Shown here piece after piece: positions 53,614 to 63,045 of a stretch of DNA of 64,000 bases. Made by a program: the position numbers and the translations under genes. Source of the stretch: Dyadobacter bucti. Its GTDB lineage: Bacteria; Bacteroidota; Bacteroidia; Cytophagales; Spirosomataceae. Under the pieces are notes generated by a model, which ran no database searches, was not told the origin of the DNA, and saw only the letters and a list, made by a program, of their open reading frames with translations. Every line of letters starts with the position of its first letter. Within the stretch, counting starts at the first letter, position 1. The DNA lies in contig NZ_SWFP01000004.1 in assembly GCF_005869225.1 (NCBI RefSeq), positions 310,001 through 374,000 on the forward strand, read 5' to 3'.

Positions 53614-56600
53614 TTAAAATCCGACACGGACACCTGCTGTAAATGACTTCGCCGTGGGATAGCTATTGTGGTCAAGGCCCTGGATCGGGTTTTCATCCCC
53701 GCCTCTGGAATTGACTTCGGGATCCCACCAAGAGTATTTGGTGAGGGTCAGCAGATTCTGCCCGCTGACATATAACTGCACGTTTCTCAAAGACTTAACC
53801 TGCCATTTTTCCAGCGGAAGATTGTAAGCCAGCTGGATATTTCTCAGCCGCAGATATGAACCGTTCTCAATAAAGCGGTCGGATACGCGCAGATTTGAAC
53901 TTCTGGTGATGAGCGGATATTTCGCATTGGTATTTTCCGGTGTCCAGTGGTTGTAAAGTACTTCTTTCGGCATATTGAGACCGAAACCGTAATCCATCGT
54001 ATTCACTACCGAGCTCACATTGAAAAGGTCATTTCCCTGGATACCCTGCACGAAAAGCGTAAGGTCGAACCCTTTGTAGGACATACTGGAATTGATCCCG
54101 TAAATAAAATCGGGGTTTGGGTTTCCGATGTAGGTTTTGTCGTTTTGGGTAATGGCGCCGTCCCCGTCAAGGTCTTCAAATTTCAGTTTTCCGTCTTCGG
54201 TATACCCGTCTTCCCGGTACCCCCAGAACTGTCCTACCGGCCGGCCTTCTCTCAAAATAGTGGTTATATCATTGATAGCCACCACATTCACATTGCCTCC
54301 CAGCACGTCCCCGCTGTCATACAGTTTTACAACTTTATTGCGGTTCAGCGAAATGTTTGCATTGAGGTCCCATTTGAAATCACCGGTAAGAATGCGGGTA
54401 TCTATGCCCAGTTCCACGCCCTGATTCTGCATTTCGCCTACGTTTCTGATCGTGGAGGTGTAACCGAGAGAAGAGGGCAAACTTACCCTGTTGAGCAGGT
54501 TACGGGTATTTTTGATATAATAATCTGCCGAAATAATGACCCGGTTTTTCAATATCCCAAGATCAACGCCTATGTCTTTTTGTTCGGTAGTTTCCCATCT
54601 GAGGTCGCCCGGCAATACCGTGCCCGGCGTGAACGTGGTGAACATGGCGTCGTCAAATACCGTCCTGCCTGCATTCAGTCGGTTCAATGTAGCATAAGGA
54701 TCAATCGCCTGGCTGCCGGTAAGTCCCCAGCTGGCCCTCAGTTTCAGATCGGAAATGTGGGTATTGTTTTTCAGGAAATCTTCATTGGAAACCCGCCACG
54801 CCACTGCGCCGGAAGGGAAATAGCCCCATTTATTATTCTTGCTGTACCTGGACGAACCGTCGCGGCGGAGGCTGGCTGTAAAAAGGTATTTGTCTTTCAA
54901 AGCGTAGTTGACCCGCGCCAGGTAAGAAAGCAAAACCGCTTTGGAATAACCTGAACCGGGAATGCCCGGCGTTGCCGCCGAACCCAGGCCCGAGGTTTCA
55001 GTGATATCGCTCAGGAAACCGGTACCGCTGCCGGTTACATTGGTATTCAGAAAGTCCTGATAGGTAAAGCCCGCCACAGCCGACAAACTGTGTATGTCAT
55101 TGAATGTCTTGGTATAACTGATGGTATTTTCATTCAGAAAGCTCGTCTGCTGAATGCTGCGCACCGTGGCGTTCCCATTGGAGTTGACAAAGTTACGGGA
55201 CGTGTAGATATCTGTACGGTCATCTGCGTTTTCGATGCCTCCCGAGATTTTAATGGCGATTTCTGGGATTGGATTATAAATAAACGCCGCGTTCGATAAA
55301 ATGCGGTTGGCTTTCACCACGTTGGTTTGCTCGTTGATGAAATTCAGCGGATTGATCAGGTCTGTTGCGATGAACGGGTACGCAGTGGCCATAACTCGGT
55401 ACGAACCGTCTGCATTGTAAGGTGAAAGTGTTGCAGGAGCTGATATTGCAGCCGAAATCATAGAGTTGCCCCGGGCGCCGCCACCGCTGTCCCGTCGTTC
55501 TGTTTTCAGGCGGGATAATGTTGTGGACATCGTGAAGGATATTTTTTTGCTGATATTATGCCTGAAATTTGTGCGCAAAGAATACCGATCGTAATCGCTC
55601 CCTTTAATGATTCCGTCCTGCCCGAAGAAACTGCCGGATATTGAAAACTGCGTTTTATCATTTCCCCCGCTGACGGTCAATGCGGTTGATTTGATTGCCG
55701 CACGGCGGAAAACCTCATCCTGCCAGTCAAAACCTTCGCCGAAACTGTTGATCTGTTCGTCTGTAAAATAAGGGGTTACCTTATCATTCAGGGCTTGTAT
55801 GTTGTAAAACCGGGCATATTCAGAAGCATTCATCAGGTCCAGCTTTTTACGGAGCGTTTGCGAGCTGTAACTGGTTTCAATGTCCACCCGTGTTTTTCCT
55901 GCCTTACCCTGTTTTGTTGTGATCAATACCACTCCATTTGCTCCCCGCGAACCGTAAATGGCGGTTGCAGATGCATCTTTCAGTATTTCCATACTTTCAA
56001 TATCCACATTGTTCAAAATGGTAGGGTTGGTGCCCGAAGTTGGAAATCCGTCGATCACATAAAGCGGCTCGTTGCTTCCCTGGATCGAGTTCGTGCCGCG
56101 GATGCGGACTGTCATACCCGAGCCCGGCGAGCCGTTGGTCTGATTGACCTGCACGCCGGCAGCCCGGCCCGAAAGTGCCTGTAAAGCATTGGAAGTAGGA
56201 AATGAATTGAGCTCTTTCGATTTAACCTGCGCCACTGAGCCCGTGAGGTCGCTTTTTTTGACAGTACCATACCCTACCACGACCACTTCATTCAGCGAGC
56301 GGTCTTCAGGCGACAGCGTCACCGTCATGGCTGATGAATTTCCCACAGCCACTTCCTGACTCTGGTAACCCACAAAACTGAAAACCAGCGTCGCATTTTC
56401 TTCGATCAATACCAGCCTGAAATTGCCTTCAATATCCGTGGTAGTACCCTTTTGCGTGCCTTTTATCACGACGCTGACACCCGGCAGGCCTACGCTTTTT
56501 TCGTCAAGCACCTTTCCGGTCAACTCACGCTCCTGCGGTATTTTCGGCTGCAGCGGCATGATCGCCGGTATGAAGCTCTGGTTGTTGTCGACTTTGGTCA

Positions 56601-56949
56601 GGATAACCTGCCGCCTCACGATCTTGTATTTGATATCGAGCGGGTTCAGGAGTTCATTCAGCAGGTCGACCAGTTTCCGGTCCTCGGCTTGCAGGCTCTG
56701 CTTCTTGGCATCCCGGATCAGGTCCGGCCGGTATGTGAATTTTACATCGGCCAGCTTTTCTATATTTTTCAGGATCGTCATGAGCTCCTGATTCTTCGCA
56801 TTGATCGTAATTCTTTGATTAAGAAGGTCCTGCGCATCTGCTTTCCCTGCAAATGACCAGCCAGTAAAAATCACCGCCAGAATAGTCTGAATGAGCGAGA
56901 TTTTCATAATGGGGTATAGGATTTTTTGGATTATAAATTCTTTTTTCAT
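53614..56949 (-). CDS. SusC/RagA-family TonB-dependent transporter with STN signalling domain (module B)
   Basis: The 1111-residue protein has a signal peptide (a start at internal Met15, 'MKISLIQTILAVIFTG', is also possible), an STN domain (about 42-115, 'RITINAKNQELMTILKNIEK'), and a CarboxypepD_reg-like domain (about 140-225, 'LTGKVLDEKSVGLPGVSVVI'). 'NEVVVVGYGTVKKSDLT' and the plug ('YGSRGANGVVLITTKQGKAG') precede the barrel, which ends in Phe. The STN domain marks it as the signal receiver for FecR at 57122. The cargo is a glycan or glycoside that the exported flavoenzyme downstream would help process (inference). Confidence 0.95.
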   Translation of the reverse strand: MKKEFIIQKILYPIMKISLIQTILAVIFTGWSFAGKADAQDLLNQRITINAKNQELMTILKNIEKLADVKFTYRPDLIRDAKKQSLQAEDRKLVDLLNELLNPLDIKYKIVRRQVILTKVDNNQSFIPAIMPLQPKIPQERELTGKVLDEKSVGLPGVSVVIKGTQKGTTTDIEGNFRLVLIEENATLVFSFVGYQSQEVAVGNSSAMTVTLSPEDRSLNEVVVVGYGTVKKSDLTGSVAQVKSKELNSFPTSNALQALSGRAAGVQVNQTNGSPGSGMTVRIRGTNSIQGSNEPLYVIDGFPTSGTNPTILNNVDIESMEILKDASATAIYGSRGANGVVLITTKQGKAGKTRVDIETSYSSQTLRKKLDLMNASEYARFYNIQALNDKVTPYFTDEQINSFGEGFDWQDEVFRRAAIKSTALTVSGGNDKTQFSISGSFFGQDGIIKGSDYDRYSLRTNFRHNISKKISFTMSTTLSRLKTERRDSGGGARGNSMISAAISAPATLSPYNADGSYRVMATAYPFIATDLINPLNFINEQTNVVKANRILSNAAFIYNPIPEIAIKISGGIENADDRTDIYTSRNFVNSNGNATVRSIQQTSFLNENTISYTKTFNDIHSLSAVAGFTYQDFLNTNVTGSGTGFLSDITETSGLGSAATPGIPGSGYSKAVLLSYLARVNYALKDKYLFTASLRRDGSSRYSKNNKWGYFPSGAVAWRVSNEDFLKNNTHISDLKLRASWGLTGSQAIDPYATLNRLNAGRTVFDDAMFTTFTPGTVLPGDLRWETTEQKDIGVDLGILKNRVIISADYYIKNTRNLLNRVSLPSSLGYTSTIRNVGEMQNQGVELGIDTRILTGDFKWDLNANISLNRNKVVKLYDSGDVLGGNVNVVAINDITTILREGRPVGQFWGYREDGYTEDGKLKFEDLDGDGAITQNDKTYIGNPNPDFIYGINSSMSYKGFDLTLFVQGIQGNDLFNVSSVVNTMDYGFGLNMPKEVLYNHWTPENTNAKYPLITRSSNLRVSDRFIENGSYLRLRNIQLAYNLPLEKWQVKSLRNVQLYVSGQNLLTLTKYSWWDPEVNSRGGDENPIQGLDHNSYPTAKSFTAGVRVGF

Positions 56950-56991
56950 TAGTTTTGATTTGTTCTTGTTTTGAGAAAAAGCAATAACGAT

Positions 56992-57078
56992 CCTTTCATC
57001 CGCGAAAGCGGATGCATGGTTTTCGGAACATGAAAGGGATTTTGAGCCGGTAACGCTGGAACCGTTACCGGCTTTTTT
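56992..57078. terminator. Hairpins between fecR and susC (module B)
   Basis: Element 1 is CATCCGC-GAAA-GCGGATG (56997-57014), a 7-bp stem with a GNRA-type loop on the plus strand, enclosed by CCTTTCAT/ATGAAAGG (56992 and 57030). Element 2 is GCCGGTAACG, a 7-base loop and its complement (57046-57072), followed by TTTTTT on the plus strand. As in module A, the T-tract is on the strand opposite to the genes. Confidence 0.6.
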
Positions 57079-57121
57079 GCAGGGTTTAATTCATATTATC
57101 TGGCGGGTTTAAGGGTTAAGG

Positions 57122-58210
57122 TTAATTGCACTTTCTGCCGGTGATCACAATCTGGGCGTCTACTACCTTATAAGTAGCCCCTATCGCCTCACAAATGACA
57201 TCCAGCCTTTCAAACAGGGTTTCTTCGGAAAGTGAAGTCGTCAGGTGGCAGGAGGAAAGTACTTCCGGGTCAAACAGGAAATCCACGCCGTAGGCATTTT
57301 CCATCGCCTCGAAAATCTCAGTAACCGGCGCATTGTTAAAGGCAAATTTTTCAAGTTCCTTCTTAGCGATCACGACCTTGGGCTGTTCCACAAGTGACCG
57401 GCTCAGCGTTTCATTTTTGCGCTGGAAATCCACCTGCTGATTGGGAATCAGGATAATGCCTTTGGTTTCGGGATCAATGTCGGCCACGTAACGGTTGGCA
57501 AAAACGGAAACCCTCCCCGTTTTCACAGCCACGGTAACCTGGCTGTCCTCATCAAATGCCTTGATCGTGAAGCTTGTGCCCAGTACCTTGGTAACCAGTT
57601 CATTGGCGTATACTATGAAGGGTTTCTCCGGATCTTTGGCTACATCGAAAAACGCTGCCCCGGACAGATACACATCTCTAGTTTTCTGAGTGAAATCGCC
57701 CGCGTAGCTCAGCTTGCTGCCTTTGGCCAGAAACACCCGGCTTCCGTCCGACAGCGTTACGACAAGCGTTTTTTGTCCTTTATTGACCACTTCTTTCAGA
57801 GGCGTTTCTACATTTTGAACCAGCTGCTGATACCCTGTTTTCTTTGCTGGAAGCAGGCTATAATATGCCGACCAGCCCAGCCCGAGAAGCAGGAAGACCG
57901 AAGCCGCAGCCAGCCATAACCGGCGGTACCCCGATTTTCTCCCGGAATCCAGTTTGGTCATAAAAAGTTTCGCATCAATGTTGTCCCAGATCTCGGCAGG
58001 GTCTTCTTTCGGGAACGGCATGGCGGATGCCTCCGACAGCTGCTCCACGATCTGCCGCGCCTGCTCCATCACTGGTCCGCGATCGGGGTAAGCCGCCGTC
58101 ACCCGCTTCCAAAATAAATTGTTTTGCGTATCCGGTGATTTTACCCATTCGATAAACCGTTCGTCGCCTACAAAATCTTCGACAGAATATGTTGTGTATT
58201 TTTCGATCAT
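57122..58210 (-). CDS. fecR: FecR-family anti-sigma factor (module B)
   Basis: The 362-residue protein has an N-terminal anti-sigma part with 'FVGDERFIEWVKSPDTQNNL' and 'YPDRGPVMEQARQIVEQLSE'. One membrane helix follows ('LWLAAASVFLLLGLGWSAYY', about 97-116). The FecR domain shows 'LSDGSRVFLAKGSKLSYAGD', 'LSGAAFFDVAKDPEKPFIVY' and 'LVTKVLGTSFTIKAFDEDSQ', and the C-terminal part is 'FAFNNAPVTEIFEAMENAYG'. It has the same layout as the module A protein. It sequesters the sigma factor encoded 78 bp upstream until the SusC STN domain signals. Confidence 0.94.
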   Translation of the reverse strand: MIEKYTTYSVEDFVGDERFIEWVKSPDTQNNLFWKRVTAAYPDRGPVMEQARQIVEQLSEASAMPFPKEDPAEIWDNIDAKLFMTKLDSGRKSGYRRLWLAAASVFLLLGLGWSAYYSLLPAKKTGYQQLVQNVETPLKEVVNKGQKTLVVTLSDGSRVFLAKGSKLSYAGDFTQKTRDVYLSGAAFFDVAKDPEKPFIVYANELVTKVLGTSFTIKAFDEDSQVTVAVKTGRVSVFANRYVADIDPETKGIILIPNQQVDFQRKNETLSRSLVEQPKVVIAKKELEKFAFNNAPVTEIFEAMENAYGVDFLFDPEVLSSCHLTTSLSEETLFERLDVICEAIGATYKVVDAQIVITGRKCN

Positions 58211-58288
58211 AGAGATGCCTTTCTAACCCCTAAATCGGGAGGATATAGGTTTGTACTCATTTTTTATAAAAAAAATTAAAAAAAAAGT

Positions 58289-58876
58289 TCAGCCCAGCAG
58301 GAAAATCAGGAGCATGATCCAGCCCGCAACCTGAAAGAACTTGCGGAGCTCTCCGATGGAGCGATGGAGAAGATTGCGAACGGACTGGTTGCTGATCTGC
58401 ATCATCTCGGCGATTTCTTCCAGGCCGAAATTCTGATGGTAGCGAAGCTGCAGCACTTCCTGTTGTCGCTTTGGGAGCTGGCTGATCGCATTTTGCAGCC
58501 GTTTGATAAGTTCTTCGTGGGTTTCATTTTCCATCAAAGCCTGCTCCAAGGGAAAGTCTACCAGGAGGCCCTCGGCAAATGATTCCGGGTCGGGCCCGGG
58601 TTTATCGTGCTGGATTTCGATGTTGCGCACAATGCGGTTCCTGAGCGCACGGAACAGGTAAAATTTGATGGAATCGGTATCGGAAAGATTGGCACGCTGC
58701 AGCCAGAGATTAAGAAAGACATCCTGAATGCTGTCCTTGATCAGCTGACGGTTGGAAGTAACGCGGTAACCGTAGCTCAGCAGATCTTCAATATAAACAT
58801 TATAGATTTTAGCAAAAGAATCCCTGTCACCTGATTTGAACTTGTTCCATAGCTGATCTCCGTCACTTGCTTTCAC
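58289..58876 (-). CDS. ECF-type RNA polymerase sigma factor (module B), GTG start
   Basis: The 195-residue protein begins at GTG (58876); no in-frame ATG exists nearby and a TAA closes the frame 6 codons upstream. Region 2 is 'IYNVYIEDLLSYGYRVTSN' and 'LIKDSIQDVFLNLWLQRANL'. Region 4 is 'AISQLPKRQQEVLQLRYHQN' and 'LEEIAEMMQISNQSVRNLLH', with a hydrophobic tail ('VAGWIMLLIFLLG'). TTAATTTG (one mismatch to TAnnTTTG) lies about 40 bp upstream. Runs of 8 and 9 T residues directly follow the stop on the minus strand before fecR. Confidence 0.92.
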   Translation of the reverse strand: MKASDGDQLWNKFKSGDRDSFAKIYNVYIEDLLSYGYRVTSNRQLIKDSIQDVFLNLWLQRANLSDTDSIKFYLFRALRNRIVRNIEIQHDKPGPDPESFAEGLLVDFPLEQALMENETHEELIKRLQNAISQLPKRQQEVLQLRYHQNFGLEEIAEMMQISNQSVRNLLHRSIGELRKFFQVAGWIMLLIFLLG

Positions 58877-58976
58877 TGTAATGCCAATCGTTTAATAAGG
58901 AGTTTCGCAAATTAACCACAAATCTTATTAAAATATTTATCTACGCCTGTTCATTCTTGTCAAAGTTGCGGGAACC

Positions 58977-59843
58977 TCAGAAATGGCACTTCCGCTTGTA
59001 TTCGAGCGGTGTCAGGCCGGTTATCCTTTTGAAATGCCCGAAAAAATTTGATCTGTTGTTAAACCCGCATTCAAAACAAATTGCTTCTGCCGTGATGGAA
59101 CTGTCCTCAATGAGCATTCGCTGGGCATGACTGATCCGGATTTCTATCAGGAAATCGTGGAAGGTCTTTTTGGTCATGATTTTGAAATACCGGCAAAAGG
59201 AAGTTACGCTCAGGTTTGCGACAGAGGCTATCTCGTCCAGTGTCAGATCCCGCTTGTAGTTGGCCAGCGTGTGGGAATATACTTTGTTGAGCCTGTCTGC
59301 TTCTTCCTTGCTCGACTGGTAGGACGATTTTTTGGAAATAGGCTGCATATCTTCACTTTCACAAAGAATTTCCAGCATATTCAAAATGACCACCACTCTT
59401 TTCAGTCCGGTTGCTTTTACCGACCGGTGCATCAATGTGATAAGCTTTTCACGCGTCTCGCCGGTGATCACAAGGCCGGCTTTGGCTTTTTCGTACAGGT
59501 GAATGATCGCAGCGGATTCCGGTTTTGACAGGAAATCCTGACCAATGAAGTCGGGCAGAAATTGTACCACTATCGCCTCTGCAGTCACTTTGGGATCCCT
59601 CTTGAAATATTTTTCATGGCAGCGCCACATGTGCGGGAGGTTTTCGCCCAGCAGAAGCAGTTCGCCTGCATCAAAATTACTGACGTTATCGCCCACAAAG
59701 CGTACGCCCTCGCCTCTGACAATGTAGTGGAGTTCCAGTTCCGGGTGATAGTGCCACACCGTGCCGAAGTTGGGCAATGTATGGTGCCGGGACAGGTGGG
59801 AAGTCAGAACATCTCTTGGAACCAGGTAAAATTGCGGTTTCAT
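58977..59843 (-). CDS. AraC-family transcriptional regulator with cupin sensor
   Basis: The 288-residue protein has a cupin ('FGTVWHYHPELELHYIVRGE', 'FDAGELLLLGENLPHMWR') and a tandem helix-turn-helix at the C-terminus ('LTLDEIASVANLSVTSFCRY' and 'ITAEAICFECGFNNRSNFFG'). It is divergent from the SusC gene at 60009 across a 165-bp gap. AraC proteins placed like this usually activate the adjacent susCD operon in response to a sugar. The layout and motifs are shared with the regulator at 22217, but residue identity is only moderate, so their ligands may differ. Confidence 0.92.
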   Translation of the reverse strand: MKPQFYLVPRDVLTSHLSRHHTLPNFGTVWHYHPELELHYIVRGEGVRFVGDNVSNFDAGELLLLGENLPHMWRCHEKYFKRDPKVTAEAIVVQFLPDFIGQDFLSKPESAAIIHLYEKAKAGLVITGETREKLITLMHRSVKATGLKRVVVILNMLEILCESEDMQPISKKSSYQSSKEEADRLNKVYSHTLANYKRDLTLDEIASVANLSVTSFCRYFKIMTKKTFHDFLIEIRISHAQRMLIEDSSITAEAICFECGFNNRSNFFGHFKRITGLTPLEYKRKCHF

Positions 59844-60008
59844 AAGGGTTAAGATCTCAATTTTTACACAAGGTAATTTTATAAAAATCCAATAAAAAGT
59901 GATATGCTAATCCGGCGTACATTGTGGATAATTATTTGATCGGGTTTTAGGAATGTTTCCGGGAGATTTGCAGAACATAACAGTTCCAATATTTTACCGG
60001 AAGAAAAT

Positions 60009-63000
60009 ATGATAAACCCTTTAAAACTCAGAAGGCCCGTCTGTCAGATGCTGCGGGCCGGATTACTGAAGATAGCGCTGGTCATGCACGTGGTGGCAAT
60101 CTTCGGCGCTTCCCTGACAGCCGCACCAGCCGACCGCATCATACGCGGGACCGTCAGGGATGCAGAAAGTCAGACTGGCTTACCAGGTGTTAACCTGATC
60201 ATCAAAGGCAGCCAACAGGGAACGACTACCGATGTGAACGGAAAGTTCGAGATTGCTGTGCCGGGCGACAGTACTGTCTTGGTGGTCAGCTTTGTCGGTT
60301 ACCTTTCACACAGTGTTGTTGTAGGAAGCGCCAGTACCCTCGATATCAGTCTGAAAGTAGATCAGAAAGCTCTGGACGAGGTGGTAGTGGTAGGCTATGG
60401 AACACAGTCGCGACGGAATGTAACAGGCTCGGTGGCCAAGGTAGACATGAAGCAAACGGAAAACCTGCCTAATACGAATATTACCCAGGCATTGAGAGGA
60501 AGAGTCGCCGGCGTGCAGTTTACGGACAACGGAAGGCCCGGTCAAAATGGTTCGATTCTGGTACGTGGGCCCAGGTCGCTGAGCGGGGGCAATAACCCGC
60601 TGATCGTACTGGACGGGATATTCTTCAATGGCAGCATGGCGGAGATCAATCCCAATGATATCGAGTCGATGGAGGTTCTTAAAGATGCGAGCGCCGCGGC
60701 TATCTACGGTTCGAGGGCTGCCAATGGGGTTATATTGATTACCTCAAAAAAAGGCACTACGGAGAAGCCTACGATCCGATTCAATGCATTTGCCGGAATT
60801 GCAGACCGGGCTTATAAAGTGAAGCTCCTGACGCCGGAACGTTATCTGGAGAGAAAAAGGGACTATAACAAAGCAGTTGGCTTACCCTTCGAGAAAATTA
60901 CCGATTTACTTCAGTCATCCGAAGTTGCCAACTATGAGGCGGGCAAAATTGTGGATCACTGGGATGTGGTGTCGCAGGATAGCAAGATAAGTTCCTATGA
61001 TCTAAGTCTTGCCGGAAGGGCAAAGCATACCAGCTATTTCATTTCGGCGTCCCTGGTAGACGAACGGGGCTTGTACCTGAACGACAATATGAAACGTATA
61101 TCCCTGCGCGCCAATATTGAAAATGAAGTTACCAAATGGCTCACATTAGGGGTCAACTCCACTTACAGCAGGCGCGATTACTCCGGGCGAGAGCCGGATC
61201 AGGCAAGCAATATCGGACCCTATTCAACTCCGTTCTTCGAAGATGGCGAGCCGACGTTCTACCTGCTGCCGGAAGATCAGACCAACCAGGGAAATCCGGT
61301 CAGGAATTCAATTCTTACCAAAAATGAAGAGATATGGCATAATTTGTTTGCAAATTTTTATGCTCTGATCAACGTACCTTTTATCAAAGGACTGAACTAC
61401 CGCCTTAACTATTCCCCCAATTACAGGTGGAGACACAATTACGATTTTTTCCGGCAAGACAAGCATATTACAGCCAACACCACTACCGCGGGCAAAGTAA
61501 ATCAGGAAGATTTTGACTGGGTTATGGAGAATATCCTGACATACTCCAAACAACTCAATCCGGACAATGCGGTAGACGTGACTTTGCTTTACGGAAGAAA
61601 CCATTTGGGCTGGGAATCGACCACGGCTAATGCGGTACAACTTTCATCTGATGTCTTGGGGTGGCACAACCTGGGACTGGGGGCTGTACTCACCAATAGT
61701 TCATCGGCAGGTTCTTCCGACGGGGTGTCATCGATGTTACGTATCAATTATAAGTTAATGGATAAATACCTGTTCACACTCACTGCACGGCGTGACGGAA
61801 GCTCGGTATTCGCAAGTAATAACAAGTATGCAACTTTCCCATCGGGTTCTGTCGCCTGGATTGCCTCAGAGGAATCGTTTCTTAAAAGCGTTGGTTTTTT
61901 GGATCTGCTGAAGGTCAGAATGTCATATGGGGCTGTGGGGAATCAGGCGATCAGTCCTTATCAATCCCTCAGCTTGTCGGCAACGAACCGGTATGTTTTC
62001 AGCGACGGAGGAGTTTCGTCCCTTGGCGTGTTCCCTTCCAGTATGGCTAATCCGGATTTAAAGTGGGAAACAACCTATACAGCCAACGCTGCCATTGATT
62101 TTGAGCTGTTTAAGCGACGCGTAGGCGGTACGGTCGAATTTTACAATATGGATACTAAAAATCTGCTCGTTCAGCGTTCGCTGCCGACCATGACGGGTTA
62201 CAGTTCTGTCTGGACCAATCTGGGGGCAACTAACAACAAAGGTTTTGAATTGACGCTGAACACCATCAATCTTCAGAAAGGGAAATTTGAATGGAGCACC
62301 AACTTTGTGTTTTCGACCAATAAGAACAAAATAGTCCATCTATATAATTCTGATACAAATGGAGATGGCAAAGAGGACGATGACCTGGGAAACAGGTGGT
62401 TTATCGGTCAGCCAGTAAGTGTTGCATACGACTACGTTTTCGATGGTATTTATCAGGAAGGGGACGAAATACCGGCAAATTCAAAAGCTGGATCGGTACG
62501 GCTTAAAGATCTGAATGGAGATGGGAAAATAGATCCTGCCAATGACAGAAAAATTGTGGGACAAACCGGACAGCCGCTTTACCGGTGGGGAGTAACAAAT
62601 AACTTGAGATACAAAAACATTACGCTTTCTGTTTTTGTAAACGCTCTTCAAGGCTGGATTTCGGCAATTGATCTGAATCCCGGTATCCATACCCACCGGA
62701 ATTATAACAGAATCGACGATGGTTGGTGGACACCTGAAAACAAATCGAACACCAGTCCTTCTGTAGTATATGTTAATCCACTGGGACATAGCTACTATCG
62801 CAGCAGAAATTTTGTCAGGCTGCAGGATGTTTCCTTGGTCTACCAGTTTCCGGAAGCATTAATAAAACGCGCTAAACTGTCCGGGTTACAAGTGTTTGCG
62901 AGTGGGAAAAATCTATATACCATTACCAAATGGCCGGGCTATGATCCCGAAAGCGGGGCCAGCCAAAATGGAATACCTGCTTCGCGGATCGTTACACTGG

Positions 63001-63020
63001 GCGTCAATTTCGGATTCTAA
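60009..63020 (+). CDS. SusC/RagA-family TonB-dependent transporter
   Basis: The 1003-residue protein has a signal peptide (about 1-40, 'LLKIALVMHVVAIFGASLTA'). It has no STN domain. The CarboxypepD_reg-like domain is at about 45-130 ('IRGTVRDAESQTGLPGVNLI'). The plug shows 'LDEVVVVGYGTQSRRNVTG', 'GGNNPLIVLDGIFFNG' and 'YGSRAANGVILITSKKG', and the barrel ends in Phe. Lack of STN fits control by the divergent AraC regulator rather than by a sigma/FecR pair. Its susD partner begins 26 bp downstream. Confidence 0.95.
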   Translation: MINPLKLRRPVCQMLRAGLLKIALVMHVVAIFGASLTAAPADRIIRGTVRDAESQTGLPGVNLIIKGSQQGTTTDVNGKFEIAVPGDSTVLVVSFVGYLSHSVVVGSASTLDISLKVDQKALDEVVVVGYGTQSRRNVTGSVAKVDMKQTENLPNTNITQALRGRVAGVQFTDNGRPGQNGSILVRGPRSLSGGNNPLIVLDGIFFNGSMAEINPNDIESMEVLKDASAAAIYGSRAANGVILITSKKGTTEKPTIRFNAFAGIADRAYKVKLLTPERYLERKRDYNKAVGLPFEKITDLLQSSEVANYEAGKIVDHWDVVSQDSKISSYDLSLAGRAKHTSYFISASLVDERGLYLNDNMKRISLRANIENEVTKWLTLGVNSTYSRRDYSGREPDQASNIGPYSTPFFEDGEPTFYLLPEDQTNQGNPVRNSILTKNEEIWHNLFANFYALINVPFIKGLNYRLNYSPNYRWRHNYDFFRQDKHITANTTTAGKVNQEDFDWVMENILTYSKQLNPDNAVDVTLLYGRNHLGWESTTANAVQLSSDVLGWHNLGLGAVLTNSSSAGSSDGVSSMLRINYKLMDKYLFTLTARRDGSSVFASNNKYATFPSGSVAWIASEESFLKSVGFLDLLKVRMSYGAVGNQAISPYQSLSLSATNRYVFSDGGVSSLGVFPSSMANPDLKWETTYTANAAIDFELFKRRVGGTVEFYNMDTKNLLVQRSLPTMTGYSSVWTNLGATNNKGFELTLNTINLQKGKFEWSTNFVFSTNKNKIVHLYNSDTNGDGKEDDDLGNRWFIGQPVSVAYDYVFDGIYQEGDEIPANSKAGSVRLKDLNGDGKIDPANDRKIVGQTGQPLYRWGVTNNLRYKNITLSVFVNALQGWISAIDLNPGIHTHRNYNRIDDGWWTPENKSNTSPSVVYVNPLGHSYYRSRNFVRLQDVSLVYQFPEALIKRAKLSGLQVFASGKNLYTITKWPGYDPESGASQNGIPASRIVTLGVNFGF

Positions 63021-63045
63021 TTTATCTCCTTACTCATGACCAATT

